This document shows positions 1 to 7,679 of a stretch of DNA of 64,000 nucleotides, piece by piece. A model generated the notes under the pieces. The model had not been told where the DNA came from. It made no database searches and was given only the letters and a program-made list of their open reading frames with translations. The DNA is taken from NCBI GenBank assembly GCA_034003625.1, contig JAVEYG010000003.1, positions 1 to 64,000 on the forward strand, in the 5' to 3' direction. The position numbers and the translations under genes were made by a program. Position 1 is the stretch's first letter, and each line of letters opens with the position of its first letter. This stretch comes from GWE2-42-39 sp034003625 (GTDB lineage: Bacteria; Bacteroidota; Bacteroidia; Bacteroidales; Prolixibacteraceae).

Positions 1-2
1 TT

Positions 3-110
3 TTTGAGGTTCAGGTGACCCTGCCTCAGAATGGACAAACCATCAAAAAAACATTACTCTTGACCGAAGAACAAAAGTACCTCGCCTCAATTTTTCATTT
101 TGGGTGTTAA
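3..110 (+). CDS. C-terminal end of an unrecognised protein (5' end outside window)
   Basis: An open frame enters from the left edge and stops at TAA 108-110, giving about 35 residues (start FEVQVTLPQN, end IFHFGC). I recognise no family. It is in the same frame as the LacI fragment that begins 3 nt later, with only the stop codon between them. The stretch does not look like a helix-turn-helix, so it is not the missing DNA-binding domain of that regulator. It is probably the tail of a separate upstream gene. Confidence 0.4.
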   Translation, partial: FEVQVTLPQNGQTIKKTLLLTEEQKYLASIFHFGC

Positions 111-113
111 AAC

Positions 114-977
114 GTGGAAGTCAGGAGCCTAAAACACAGCCGGAGCAATACTATTGGCGTGATCATTCCTGAAATTGTGCATTATTTCTTTTCTTCGGTA
201 ATCAGCGGAATTGAAGATGTGGCTTATGAGGCTGGTTTTACCGTTATTATTTGTCAGTCGAACGAAATGTACGACCGCGAGGTTTCTAATGCCAAAGTAT
301 TGAGGGCTCACCGGGTAGACGGGGTACTGGTTTCTGTTTCAAAAGAAACGAACCGCTATGATCATTTGAAATACCTGCAGGACGGCAATATTCCCCTGGT
401 TTTTTTCGACCGCATCGTCCCCGGGATCAGAACCGATTGCGTAGTCATCGACGATAAAGAAGCTGCCCGTCGTGCCACCAGGCATCTGATTGATGCCGGA
501 CGCAGGCGTATAGCCCATTTTGCTGCACCACAAAACCTGATTATCGGGCGCGACCGGAAAGAAGGTTACACAGAAGCCTTGCGCAGAGCCGGCATTTCTG
601 TCGACCCGGCGTTGATAGTTGAAGCCGATAGTTTTGAAAAAGCCAGGATTACCATGAACAACCTCATTGATTCGGGAAACCCTCCCGACGGTATTTTTGC
701 TGTGAACGACCTCACTGCCATTGGTGCCATGCAGACGATCCAAAAACGCGGATACAAAATTCCCCGCGATATTTCAGTGGTTGGTTTCAGCGACGGACGT
801 TTCTCAGGAATTACCGAGCCCAACCTGACTTCGGTTGACCAGCATGGTTACGAAATGGGAACCATTGCCGCCGAGATGCTGATCGACCGAATCATGAACA
901 AAGAGATTGATCCTGCGCCGAAAACTAAGATATTGCATGCGAATTTAATTGTACGCGGGAGTTCGATGCCGGGGTAA
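114..977 (+). pseudogene. LacI-family regulator lacking its HTH domain (5'-truncated)
   Basis: The 287 residues match the hinge plus periplasmic-binding-protein-like sensor domain of LacI/GalR regulators. It opens with the hinge-like VRSLKHSRSNTIGVIIPE, followed by the core (VDGVLVS, IPLVFFDR, GRDRKEGYTEAL, PDGIFAVND, DISVVGFSD, LTSVDQ) and a complete C-terminus. Full LacI proteins carry about 50-60 further N-terminal residues with the helix-turn-helix. Here the only possible start is GTG 114, preceded in frame by a stop at 108, and no HTH-like sequence precedes it in any frame. It therefore cannot bind an operator in the normal way. A 5' deletion is the simplest reading, and a free sensor domain is the less likely alternative. 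Confidence 0.65.
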
Positions 978-1105
978 AAGGCTTCCTTTATGCCGGCAGA
1001 TATTTTTCCCGGGTAGACGGAGTCGTTCATCCGATAAATAGTTATTCTTTGCAATTTTTTCCTGATTGCATTCCAAATCACTTATGAATATGACCGACAG
1101 GAAGA

Positions 1106-1540
1106 TCACACGATTGTGAGTGTATTTCCGCTTTTTGTCACGCTGTATGCTTTCAGGGGCGATGCGGCAGGACCGTTAATAACAGATCCTCCGGTAGTGA
1201 AGGATGATCCGTGGCACGGGCACTGTATCTGATTGTCCGACGGATGATAGGCCACTGTACACCCTTGGTGCGTGCAAATTTTTGAAAGGGCTACATACTG
1301 ACTGTCGCTTATCCTGACGATAATGATGTTGTTTTTGTAAGCAAACCCGCCTACTGTCCCTAAGCTTGCATAGGCGCTGTCCGTCAGGTCGATCGTATTT
1401 TGCCCGTTTCCGTTTCCGTTTTCCGATCCGTTCTCGTCGGGAATATTATCGTCCTCGCCACATGAGCTTAGAACAACAGGGGACACTAATAAAATACTGC
1501 CCCCGGACAGCATTCTTGTTAAAAAATCTTTTCTTTTCAT
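1106..1540 (-). CDS. Rieske [2Fe-2S] lipoprotein
   Basis: This 144-residue protein has an N-terminal export signal with a lipobox (VLSSC, Cys27) and an RK pair near the start (KRKDF). A low-complexity Asn/Gly/Glu linker (about 30-48) leads to a C-terminal Rieske domain. Both cluster-binding boxes are intact: CTHQGC at 89-94 and CPCHGS at 107-112. The second Cys of each box (94, 109) can form the disulfide typical of high-potential Rieske proteins. It is the last gene of a three-gene minus-strand group with the DUF5777 barrel and the YceI-like protein. A role in periplasmic or cell-surface electron transfer is inferred. The redox partner is not visible here. Confidence 0.88.
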   Translation of the reverse strand: MKRKDFLTRMLSGGSILLVSPVVLSSCGEDDNIPDENGSENGNGNGQNTIDLTDSAYASLGTVGGFAYKNNIIIVRISDSQYVALSKICTHQGCTVAYHPSDNQIQCPCHGSSFTTGGSVINGPAASPLKAYSVTKSGNTLTIV

Positions 1541-1546
1541 GATGGA

Positions 1547-2398
1547 TTATTTTAGATAAAACACTCGTATCAGGTTGAACCCGAAATAGATATTGCCATC
1601 TCCCCAATGTCCGTGATTATCTGACAGGAACCCTTTTTCAAACATGGTCTGGGTGTTTGAAACAATAAGTTGGAACAAATGGCCTCCTGTCTCAATATCA
1701 ACTCCAAAGGTAAGTGGATTGGAAGCATCTGGGTACGTATTGCTGATGTGGTAATAATATTCAACATTTAATGAAACCATTTTGCTAAGCCTTGCAGAAG
1801 CTCCTGCCCCCAGCGAAAACACATTGTTGGCTTTTCCGGTTTGCGGAAGATAATTCGATCGTAAAAAAGTAGGCATAGCCTGCAGGCTGAATGAGGGTAA
1901 CGGGACGGCCAAAAGCAATTGCCCCCAGTAGGATGAGCGATCATTGACGTTATTATTTCCTGTAGGAAATAAATTTTTTATTGTGGGAATGGAAAACCCG
2001 CCGGCAACAGCCGACTCAATTGGCTTTTGCCCGGTTGACCGGAACAATTTGTATTTGGCAAAAAGGTCATACGTTTTTTGGTAGGTACTCCGTCCAAAAC
2101 CTAAGTTGAACCGGTCGCTGAACCCATATTCAAAACCAATGCGCATAGTGGCCTGATCCAATCCAAAAAGTTCATACATCCCTCCTTTGATTTCGCCGAA
2201 GCGGTGTGATACAATCATAGTCAGTTCCCCATCGTGGGAGAGCCTGGTTGTATGTCCGTTCCCTAAACGGCTCCCCCGGAAAAGGTCACCGGGTAGATCC
2301 ATATTCGTATCGGTTATTGGGGTTATAAGGTCATTCAGTTCCTGAGAAAATGCCTGTAATGAAAAGAACAATAAAAAAAAAGTTGCAATTCGTTTCAT
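1547..2398 (-). CDS. DUF5777-family outer-membrane beta-barrel protein
   Basis: The 283-residue protein has a cleavable signal peptide (MKRIATFFLLFFSLQAFSQ). Alternating amphipathic strands rich in aromatic residues follow and end in FNLIRVFYLK, as in small outer-membrane barrels. The motifs GSRLGNGHTTRL, VSHRFGEIKGG, GLDQATMRIGFEYG and DNHGHWGDGNIYFGFNL fit the DUF5777 family of Bacteroidota. The function of that family is not established. Its start codon overlaps the stop of the YceI-like gene by 4 nt, and the Rieske gene follows within 10 nt, so the three are almost certainly co-transcribed. Confidence 0.8.
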   Translation of the reverse strand: MKRIATFFLLFFSLQAFSQELNDLITPITDTNMDLPGDLFRGSRLGNGHTTRLSHDGELTMIVSHRFGEIKGGMYELFGLDQATMRIGFEYGFSDRFNLGFGRSTYQKTYDLFAKYKLFRSTGQKPIESAVAGGFSIPTIKNLFPTGNNNVNDRSSYWGQLLLAVPLPSFSLQAMPTFLRSNYLPQTGKANNVFSLGAGASARLSKMVSLNVEYYYHISNTYPDASNPLTFGVDIETGGHLFQLIVSNTQTMFEKGFLSDNHGHWGDGNIYFGFNLIRVFYLK

Positions 2399-2943
2399 GG
2401 TGTTGCGGGGATTAAGTCTGCATTAATTTCAATTCGTATTTCCTCGGCAATATTCTTTATTAATATCCGGGGGATTTTTATGTTGAAGTCTGCTGTTTTT
2501 ACCATAAATATGGACTTCGCTGTAATTTTATCCGTATCGTAACGGACAGTGGCCCGTTCATTGATCATTTTTGTAACGCCATGTATAGTTAACCTACCTG
2601 AAAAGGGCAGCGTTTGGAGGGAACGTGTCGCCGTATCGACCGGCTGGGTGAAACGACCCTCGAACCGGGCAACCGGGTATAAATGCGATTCTATGTAACT
2701 CTCGTTAAAATGCTTCTGCATTAGTGATTTATCAAAAACGAAACTATTGATGGGAACAACAAACAATACCTGACCGGATAAGAGATCAATTCCCCCGCGT
2801 CCTTTTTTCGATTCTGCCTGTATATCTTCAACGGGGGCGTCCGAAAAAAAACTGATCGTTGCATCATGGGTTGTGAATTTTGTCTGACCACACAGACTGA
2901 ACCCTATGAGTCCAATGACAATTGTCAGGGTAATTGCTTTCAT
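2395..2943 (-). CDS. YceI-like periplasmic lipid-binding family protein
   Basis: This 182-residue protein has a signal peptide ending near FSLCGQ. It then has the YceI/lipocalin-like fold pattern: TTHDATISFFSDAPVEDIQAESKKG, FDKSLMQKHFNESYIESHLYPVARFEG, LPFSGRLTIHGVTK and VRYDTDKITAKSIFMVKTADFNIKIP. YceI proteins bind isoprenoid or amphiphilic ligands in the periplasm. The ligand here is unknown. It is the first gene of the cluster with DUF5777 and the Rieske protein. A perfect 9-bp inverted repeat and a TAATTTTG box lie directly upstream of its start. Confidence 0.8.
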   Translation of the reverse strand: MKAITLTIVIGLIGFSLCGQTKFTTHDATISFFSDAPVEDIQAESKKGRGGIDLLSGQVLFVVPINSFVFDKSLMQKHFNESYIESHLYPVARFEGRFTQPVDTATRSLQTLPFSGRLTIHGVTKMINERATVRYDTDKITAKSIFMVKTADFNIKIPRILIKNIAEEIRIEINADLIPATP

Positions 2944-2950
2944 AGATAGA

Positions 2951-2974
2951 ATTTTGATGTCACTTCATCAAAAT
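2951..2974. promoter_or_regulatory. Inverted repeat overlapping a putative -7 box upstream of the YceI gene
   Basis: Perfect 9-bp arms ATTTTGATG (2951-2959) and CATCAAAAT (2966-2974) flank a 6-nt spacer, 8 nt upstream of the start at 2943. On the minus strand the outer arm forms TAATTTTG (2969-2976), which fits the Bacteroidota -7 consensus TAnnTTTG. No well-placed TTTG -33 element was seen. The layout suggests an operator over a promoter, or a hairpin in the 5' leader. Confidence 0.4.
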
Positions 2975-3148
2975 TACAAAAGAAATAAACATCCATATAT
3001 CTTTTTTTGTGTGATTTTGTCATTTTTTTTTAAGGACTTTACGAGAGGCTTTTTCATCCTCTGCATGGCATGCTTTGCGGAACAAGATATGGGCAACTGC
3101 AAGAAATCAGATCATCCGGTGAACTTATGCCTTTATTTTTTGTCGTAG

Positions 3149-3168
3149 TAGAAGATTTTAATCTTCTA
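3149..3168. promoter_or_regulatory. 20-bp perfect palindrome upstream of the leucine/mevalonate operon
   Basis: The sequence TAGAAGATT-TT-AATCTTCTA is a perfect inverted repeat ending 15 nt before the ATG at 3184. Its size and symmetry suit an operator for a dimeric regulator. It could instead be a leader hairpin close to the ribosome-binding region. No regulator gene for it is visible nearby, since the only regulator at this end of the window (114-977) has lost its HTH. Confidence 0.45.
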
Positions 3169-3183
3169 TTGATTGACAAAACG

Positions 3184-4749
3184 ATGGTAACATGTAAAAA
3201 GGATGCTACTGTTTCACCACCTGTATCCTATCGTGCGGGACTGGATGAATACCGGGCTGTGGTGGAGGTATACAAGGCCCGTTTGTCGGAGGTGTGTTCG
3301 CACGGGCCAGAAAAAGCCCGGCAGAAGCATCGTGAAAGGGGGAAATTACTGGCCCGGGAGCGTATTCACCTATTGCTTGATCAGAAAACCCCGTTCCTCG
3401 AACTATCGGCGTTTGCCGCTTACGGACAATATAATGACGAATTTCCATCTGCAGGGATTGTCACCGGAATAGGGGTGGTCCATGGCCGCGAGTGCATGAT
3501 CGTTGCCAATGATGCCACTGTGAAAGGTGGAACCTACATTCGGGAGACCATCAAAAAGCATGTACGGGCCCAGGAAATTGCATTACGGAACCAGCTGCCC
3601 TGCATTTATTTAGTCGATTCAGGTGGAATTTTTTTACCTGAGCAGGCCAATGTTTTCCCCGACCGCTTTGATTTCGGGCGGGTGTTTTTTTACCAGGCGC
3701 AAATGTCGGCAAAAGGTATCCCGCAGATTGCTTTAGTAATGGGCTCCTGCACGGCGGGTGGCGCTTACGTGCCTGCCATGAGCGACGAAACGGTCATTGT
3801 GCGAAACCAGGGGACCATTTTTGTAGGAGGGCCGCCCCTGGTGAAAGCCGCAACCGGCGAAGAGGTTACTGCCGAAGAACTGGGCGGCGCCGAAGTACAT
3901 GCCTCAGTTTCAGGCGTAGCCGACCATCTGGCAGAGAATGATGTTGATGCCATTCAAAAATGCCGGGACATTATTGCAACTTTGCCTGTTCCTGAAAAGA
4001 AATCCGTTGATTGGGAAAGAGTGAAAGCGCCCCGGTGGCAGCCGGAGGAAATTTATCCGCACATTCCGGTCGATATGAAAAAACCGGCCGATATGCACAA
4101 AATTATCGGATATTTAACTGATGATAGTGATTTTCAGGAATTTAAGGCCAATTATGGAAAGACGTTGATTACCGGATTTGCTTCTATTTGGGGCTTTCGT
4201 GTGGGCATTGTCGCTAACCAGAGTTTTCTGACTTCGGAAGCAGCTTTGAAAGGGGCTCATTTTGTGCAGCTCTGTAACCAACGGAAAACACCCATCCTGT
4301 TTTTGCAAAATATTTCCGGCTTCATTGTTGGCAAAAAATATGAGCACCAAGGCATTGCCCGCGATGGTGCAAAATTGATCCAGGCGGTTGCCAATTCAGT
4401 GGTCCCGAAAATTACGGTTGTTGTAGGTGGGTCGTTTGGTGCCGGGAATTACGCCATGGCTGGTCGTGCTTTCGATCCCGAATTCCTGTTTATGTGGCCC
4501 AATGCGAAAATCTCGGTCATGGGAGGCGAGCAGGCTGCCGGGGTGCTGCAATCCATTGGTCACAATGAAAGTTCACAGCAGTTGCTTCACGAATTTGAAA
4601 AGCAAAGCTCGGCCTACTACAGTTCTTCCCGATTGTGGGACGACGGGATTATTGATCCGGCTGAAACCCGGCAGGTGTTGGGACTGGCTTTGTCGGTTTG
4701 TGCAAATCAATTGATTGACGAACCGCATTATGGCGTTTTCAGAATGTAA
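3184..4749 (+). CDS. liuB: Acyl-CoA carboxylase beta subunit, 3-methylcrotonyl-CoA carboxylase type
   Basis: The carboxyltransferase subunit transfers CO2 from carboxybiotin to 3-methylcrotonyl-CoA, giving 3-methylglutaconyl-CoA. The 521 residues show KARQKHRERGKLLARERI, LVDSGGIFLPEQANVFPDR, GSCTAGGAYVPAMSDE, FVGGPPLVKAATGEEV and, in the C-terminal half, VVVGGSFGAGNYAMAGRAF and WPNAKISVMGG. The LPEQ and FVGGPPLVKAATGEEV segments are typical of methylcrotonyl- rather than propionyl-CoA carboxylases. ATG 3184 is chosen because the frame extending up to 3070 has no homologue-like sequence. It is the first gene of the plus-strand operon. The biotinylated partner is at 5595, with a crotonase gene between them. 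Confidence 0.9.
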   Translation: MVTCKKDATVSPPVSYRAGLDEYRAVVEVYKARLSEVCSHGPEKARQKHRERGKLLARERIHLLLDQKTPFLELSAFAAYGQYNDEFPSAGIVTGIGVVHGRECMIVANDATVKGGTYIRETIKKHVRAQEIALRNQLPCIYLVDSGGIFLPEQANVFPDRFDFGRVFFYQAQMSAKGIPQIALVMGSCTAGGAYVPAMSDETVIVRNQGTIFVGGPPLVKAATGEEVTAEELGGAEVHASVSGVADHLAENDVDAIQKCRDIIATLPVPEKKSVDWERVKAPRWQPEEIYPHIPVDMKKPADMHKIIGYLTDDSDFQEFKANYGKTLITGFASIWGFRVGIVANQSFLTSEAALKGAHFVQLCNQRKTPILFLQNISGFIVGKKYEHQGIARDGAKLIQAVANSVVPKITVVVGGSFGAGNYAMAGRAFDPEFLFMWPNAKISVMGGEQAAGVLQSIGHNESSQQLLHEFEKQSSAYYSSSRLWDDGIIDPAETRQVLGLALSVCANQLIDEPHYGVFRM

Positions 4750-4762
4750 AAAGAAAAAACAG

Positions 4763-5542
4763 ATGGATTTTCAATTTATCGAATTCGACAGTACCAGCGG
4801 CGTGTGCAGGATCACGCTGAACCGTCCGGAAAAGCAAAATGCCCTGCACGCCGGACTAATTGAGGAATTGAACAGGTTGTTCAGACAACTGGATAGAGAC
4901 AAGTCTGTTCAGTTTGTAATCATAGAGGGGAAGGGCAAGTCGCTTTGTTCCGGGGCCGACCTTGAGTGGTTTTCGGAATCAACCCGATTGAACGAGAAAA
5001 CAAACAAAGCACAATTTGAACTACTGGCGAAAATGCTCCGTAAACTTTACAATCTTCCGCAGATTACGATCGCCCTGGCAAAAGGAAACCTGTTTGGCGG
5101 CGGGATCGGATTGGCTGCTGCCTGCGACTTTGTGCTGGTAGAAGAATCAGCTGCTATGGCTTTCAGTGAAGTCCGTCTGGGGTTGGTCCCCGCAACTATT
5201 CTGCCTTTTGTGGTTGGGCGTATGGGCCGGGGCGATGCGCGGAAACTAATGCTGACCGGAAAATATTTCAATGGCAAAAAAGCAAAGGAGATTGGGCTGG
5301 CTGATTTCGTCCTTCCTGATGGACAACTGGAGGCGGGGCTGGTCAATTTGCTGGCCGATTTGCAGAAACCGGCAATTGGAGCTGTCCTCGATTGCAAGAA
5401 CCTGATCAATAAAGTGTATTCGGGGGAAGTTGGCACAAATGATTATGAACGTACTGCCCAGGTTTTGTCCAAACGGATTACTTCGGTTGAAGCGAAGGAT
5501 CATATCAGTTCATTTTTAAAGAAAAGGATGATGCAAAAATAA
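4763..5542 (+). CDS. liuC: Enoyl-CoA hydratase/isomerase family; probable methylglutaconyl-CoA hydratase
   Basis: This 259-residue crotonase-fold protein shows both oxyanion-hole segments (KGKSLCSGADLEWF and GNLFGGGIGLAAACD) and the Glu-containing SEVRLGLVPATI, a signature common among methylglutaconyl-CoA hydratases. It would hydrate 3-methylglutaconyl-CoA to HMG-CoA. ATG 4763 was chosen over 4715 because homologues begin close to MDFQFIEFDS. It lies between the two carboxylase subunit genes, as in leucine/isovalerate (liu) clusters. The specific substrate is inferred from this context, and a generic enoyl-CoA hydratase is the alternative. Confidence 0.83.
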   Translation: MDFQFIEFDSTSGVCRITLNRPEKQNALHAGLIEELNRLFRQLDRDKSVQFVIIEGKGKSLCSGADLEWFSESTRLNEKTNKAQFELLAKMLRKLYNLPQITIALAKGNLFGGGIGLAAACDFVLVEESAAMAFSEVRLGLVPATILPFVVGRMGRGDARKLMLTGKYFNGKKAKEIGLADFVLPDGQLEAGLVNLLADLQKPAIGAVLDCKNLINKVYSGEVGTNDYERTAQVLSKRITSVEAKDHISSFLKKRMMQK

Positions 5543-5574
5543 ATCCCTGTCAGGATTAAATCCCTGTCAGGACT
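5541..5574 (+). repeat. Two tandem 17-bp units between liuC and liuD
   Basis: The units at 5541-5557 and 5558-5574 differ at one base (AAATCCCTGTCAGGATT and AAATCCCTGTCAGGACT). They start inside the liuC stop codon and end 20 nt before the TTG start of liuD. Each contains CCTGTCAGG, a short palindrome. This is a local duplication with no clear function. It may affect spacing or folding ahead of the liuD start. Confidence 0.6.
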
Positions 5575-5594
5575 GGAAAAACAGGATCGACAAA

Positions 5595-7628
5595 TTGAAG
5601 ACATTCAAAAAAATATTGGTTGCAAACCGGGGGGAGATTGCGGTTCGGATCATCCGGGCTGCCCGGGAAATGGGCATCCTGTCCCTGGCAATTTATACAA
5701 ACCCCGATGAACATTCCTTGCACGTGGATCAGGCTGACGAGGCGGTTTTGTTGCAGGGGGAATCGCTATCCGACAGCTATCTGGACCAGAAACAAATCAT
5801 TCGGATTGCTTTGGAGAACCGGGTGGACGCCATCCATCCCGGTTATGGTTTTTTGGCTGAACATGCTGAATTTGCAGAAGCCGTCCTACATGCGGGAATT
5901 CAGTTCATTGGACCTACTCCCGGACAAATCCGCCTGATGGGACAAAAGGATAGAGCGGTAGAATTGGCCAAAAAGCTGTCGATTCCCGTATTGTATTCAG
6001 AAAAAGGAACAAAGGACGAGTTGGTGAAGGTTGCTAAAAATCTGGGATTTCCTTTGATGGTTAAAGCAGTGGCTGGTGGCGGAGGAAAGGGTATGCGGGT
6101 TATTTCTTCTGAGAAAGAATTGGCTGAAGCTATTGAAAAAGCGGAATGTCAGGCCCTGGAATATTTTGGGAACGGTGATTTGATGCTTGAAAGATATGTG
6201 CCGGACGCACGCCATATCGAAGTGCAACTGTTGGGCGATCATTATGGGAACCTGGTTCATCTGTTTGAGCGGGAATGCAGCATCCAACGGCGCTTTCAAA
6301 AGGTCGTGGAAGAAGCCCCTTCTGCTTTTGTAAATAACAATTTACGGGAAAAACTTTGCCATGCAGCTCTGACCATTGGCCGGGAAGCAGGTTACCACGG
6401 ATTAGGCACCATAGAATTCCTGGTGGACGAAGACAGTAACTTCTGGTTTTTGGAAATGAATACCCGCATTCAGGTAGAACACCCGGTTACAGAAGCTGTG
6501 ACCGGTATTGACCTGGTGAAACAGCAAATTTGGATTGCTGCCGGAAATGTACTGCAACTGAAGCAAAACGAGATAAAACTAAAAGGTCATGCGATTGAAG
6601 CCCGTATTTGTGCAGAAGATGCCGGTCACGATTTCCGGCCATCCACGGGAACCATTCAGCAAGTTGTCTTTCCTGAAAAGGATGGGATACGGACCGATCA
6701 TTTCTTACAACCGGGCGCTGAAATTTCACCAGCTTACGATTCCTTGCTTGCCAAACAAATTGCGCATATGGGAACCCGCCCGCAGGCATTGAATGTATTA
6801 TCTGAGAATTTAAAAGAAACATTGATAAAGGGGGTGGAGACCAATCTTTCGTTTGTACTTCAATTACTCGAAAATGAACGTTTTCAAAAGAATGAAATCT
6901 CCACTTCATTTTTGAAGGGCTTTGAACCCGAAAAGCAGCCTGATTTATCGCCCGTAGTTGCGGCATATCTGTTTTTTCATCTTTTCAGGAAAATTGAAAA
7001 GCCCCGGAATATTTGGCAACAAATCGGATTCCGTACGTCGTTCCCAGTTTTCCGCATTTGGGTTGACGGAATAGAGAACGAAGGGAGTGTTATTTTCGTT
7101 CAGGATGGGATTCAACTACGATTTAACGGAGTGGCTACCAATTTCCGGTTAACTGAAATTTCAGCTAAACGAATGATTATTCGCTCTGATAATACACAGT
7201 TCATTTTATATCCGGATGACCAGAAAAACCAAACCGAAATCTATTTCCGCGGACGGACGGTTGCATTGAGGAGCAACTTAGTGCCCGAACAGGTGAAAAT
7301 TGAAAAGCAGGTAAAAGAAACAAAGCGGTTTCAGGAAAAAATCAATTCCGATTTATTTGGGAAGGTACTGGGTGTTGCTGTTCAGCCGGGAGACCGTGTT
7401 CTGCAAGGAGATGTTTTGCTGGTTCTGGAATCCATGAAAACCGAGTTCCAGATACTTTGCCCGCAAAACGCAATAGTGAAAAACATTCTGGTACAGACTG
7501 GCGATCGGATCAAAGACAGGCAGTTACTCGTTGAGCTTTCGGAAGAAAGTTGCAGTTCCTGGTCGCAGTTCCCGGATCAGGTTAGCGAGGACCTTACTTC
7601 GGGTGAAATTCTCAATGGTGCAAAGTGA
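5595..7628 (+). CDS. liuD: Biotin carboxylase/biotin carrier alpha subunit, 3-methylcrotonyl-CoA carboxylase type
   Basis: The 677-residue protein carboxylates its own biotin using ATP and bicarbonate and passes the carboxyl group to the beta subunit. The N-terminal biotin-carboxylase domain starts ILVANRGEIAVRIIRAARE and carries the ATP-grasp loop VAGGGGKGMRV, FERECSIQRRFQKVVEEAP and EMNTRIQVEHPVTE. The C-terminal biotinyl domain has LESMKTEF with Lys615 as the biotin site. The weakly conserved middle part (about 460-570) matches the linker of alpha subunits. The best start is TTG 5595, as no ATG is available before the conserved KKILVANRG. It is downstream of liuB and liuC in the same operon. 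Confidence 0.9.
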   Translation: MKTFKKILVANRGEIAVRIIRAAREMGILSLAIYTNPDEHSLHVDQADEAVLLQGESLSDSYLDQKQIIRIALENRVDAIHPGYGFLAEHAEFAEAVLHAGIQFIGPTPGQIRLMGQKDRAVELAKKLSIPVLYSEKGTKDELVKVAKNLGFPLMVKAVAGGGGKGMRVISSEKELAEAIEKAECQALEYFGNGDLMLERYVPDARHIEVQLLGDHYGNLVHLFERECSIQRRFQKVVEEAPSAFVNNNLREKLCHAALTIGREAGYHGLGTIEFLVDEDSNFWFLEMNTRIQVEHPVTEAVTGIDLVKQQIWIAAGNVLQLKQNEIKLKGHAIEARICAEDAGHDFRPSTGTIQQVVFPEKDGIRTDHFLQPGAEISPAYDSLLAKQIAHMGTRPQALNVLSENLKETLIKGVETNLSFVLQLLENERFQKNEISTSFLKGFEPEKQPDLSPVVAAYLFFHLFRKIEKPRNIWQQIGFRTSFPVFRIWVDGIENEGSVIFVQDGIQLRFNGVATNFRLTEISAKRMIIRSDNTQFILYPDDQKNQTEIYFRGRTVALRSNLVPEQVKIEKQVKETKRFQEKINSDLFGKVLGVAVQPGDRVLQGDVLLVLESMKTEFQILCPQNAIVKNILVQTGDRIKDRQLLVELSEESCSSWSQFPDQVSEDLTSGEILNGAK

Positions 7629-7679
7629 AACCCCCGACAATTCAAGCAGGATATCAAAATCAAGTATCAATTAAATAAC

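Noticed and set aside
1050..1070. Possible hairpin TGCAAT...ATTGCA between the LacI fragment and the Rieske gene
   Set aside because: The stem is only 6 bp and weak. Not enough to call a terminator.
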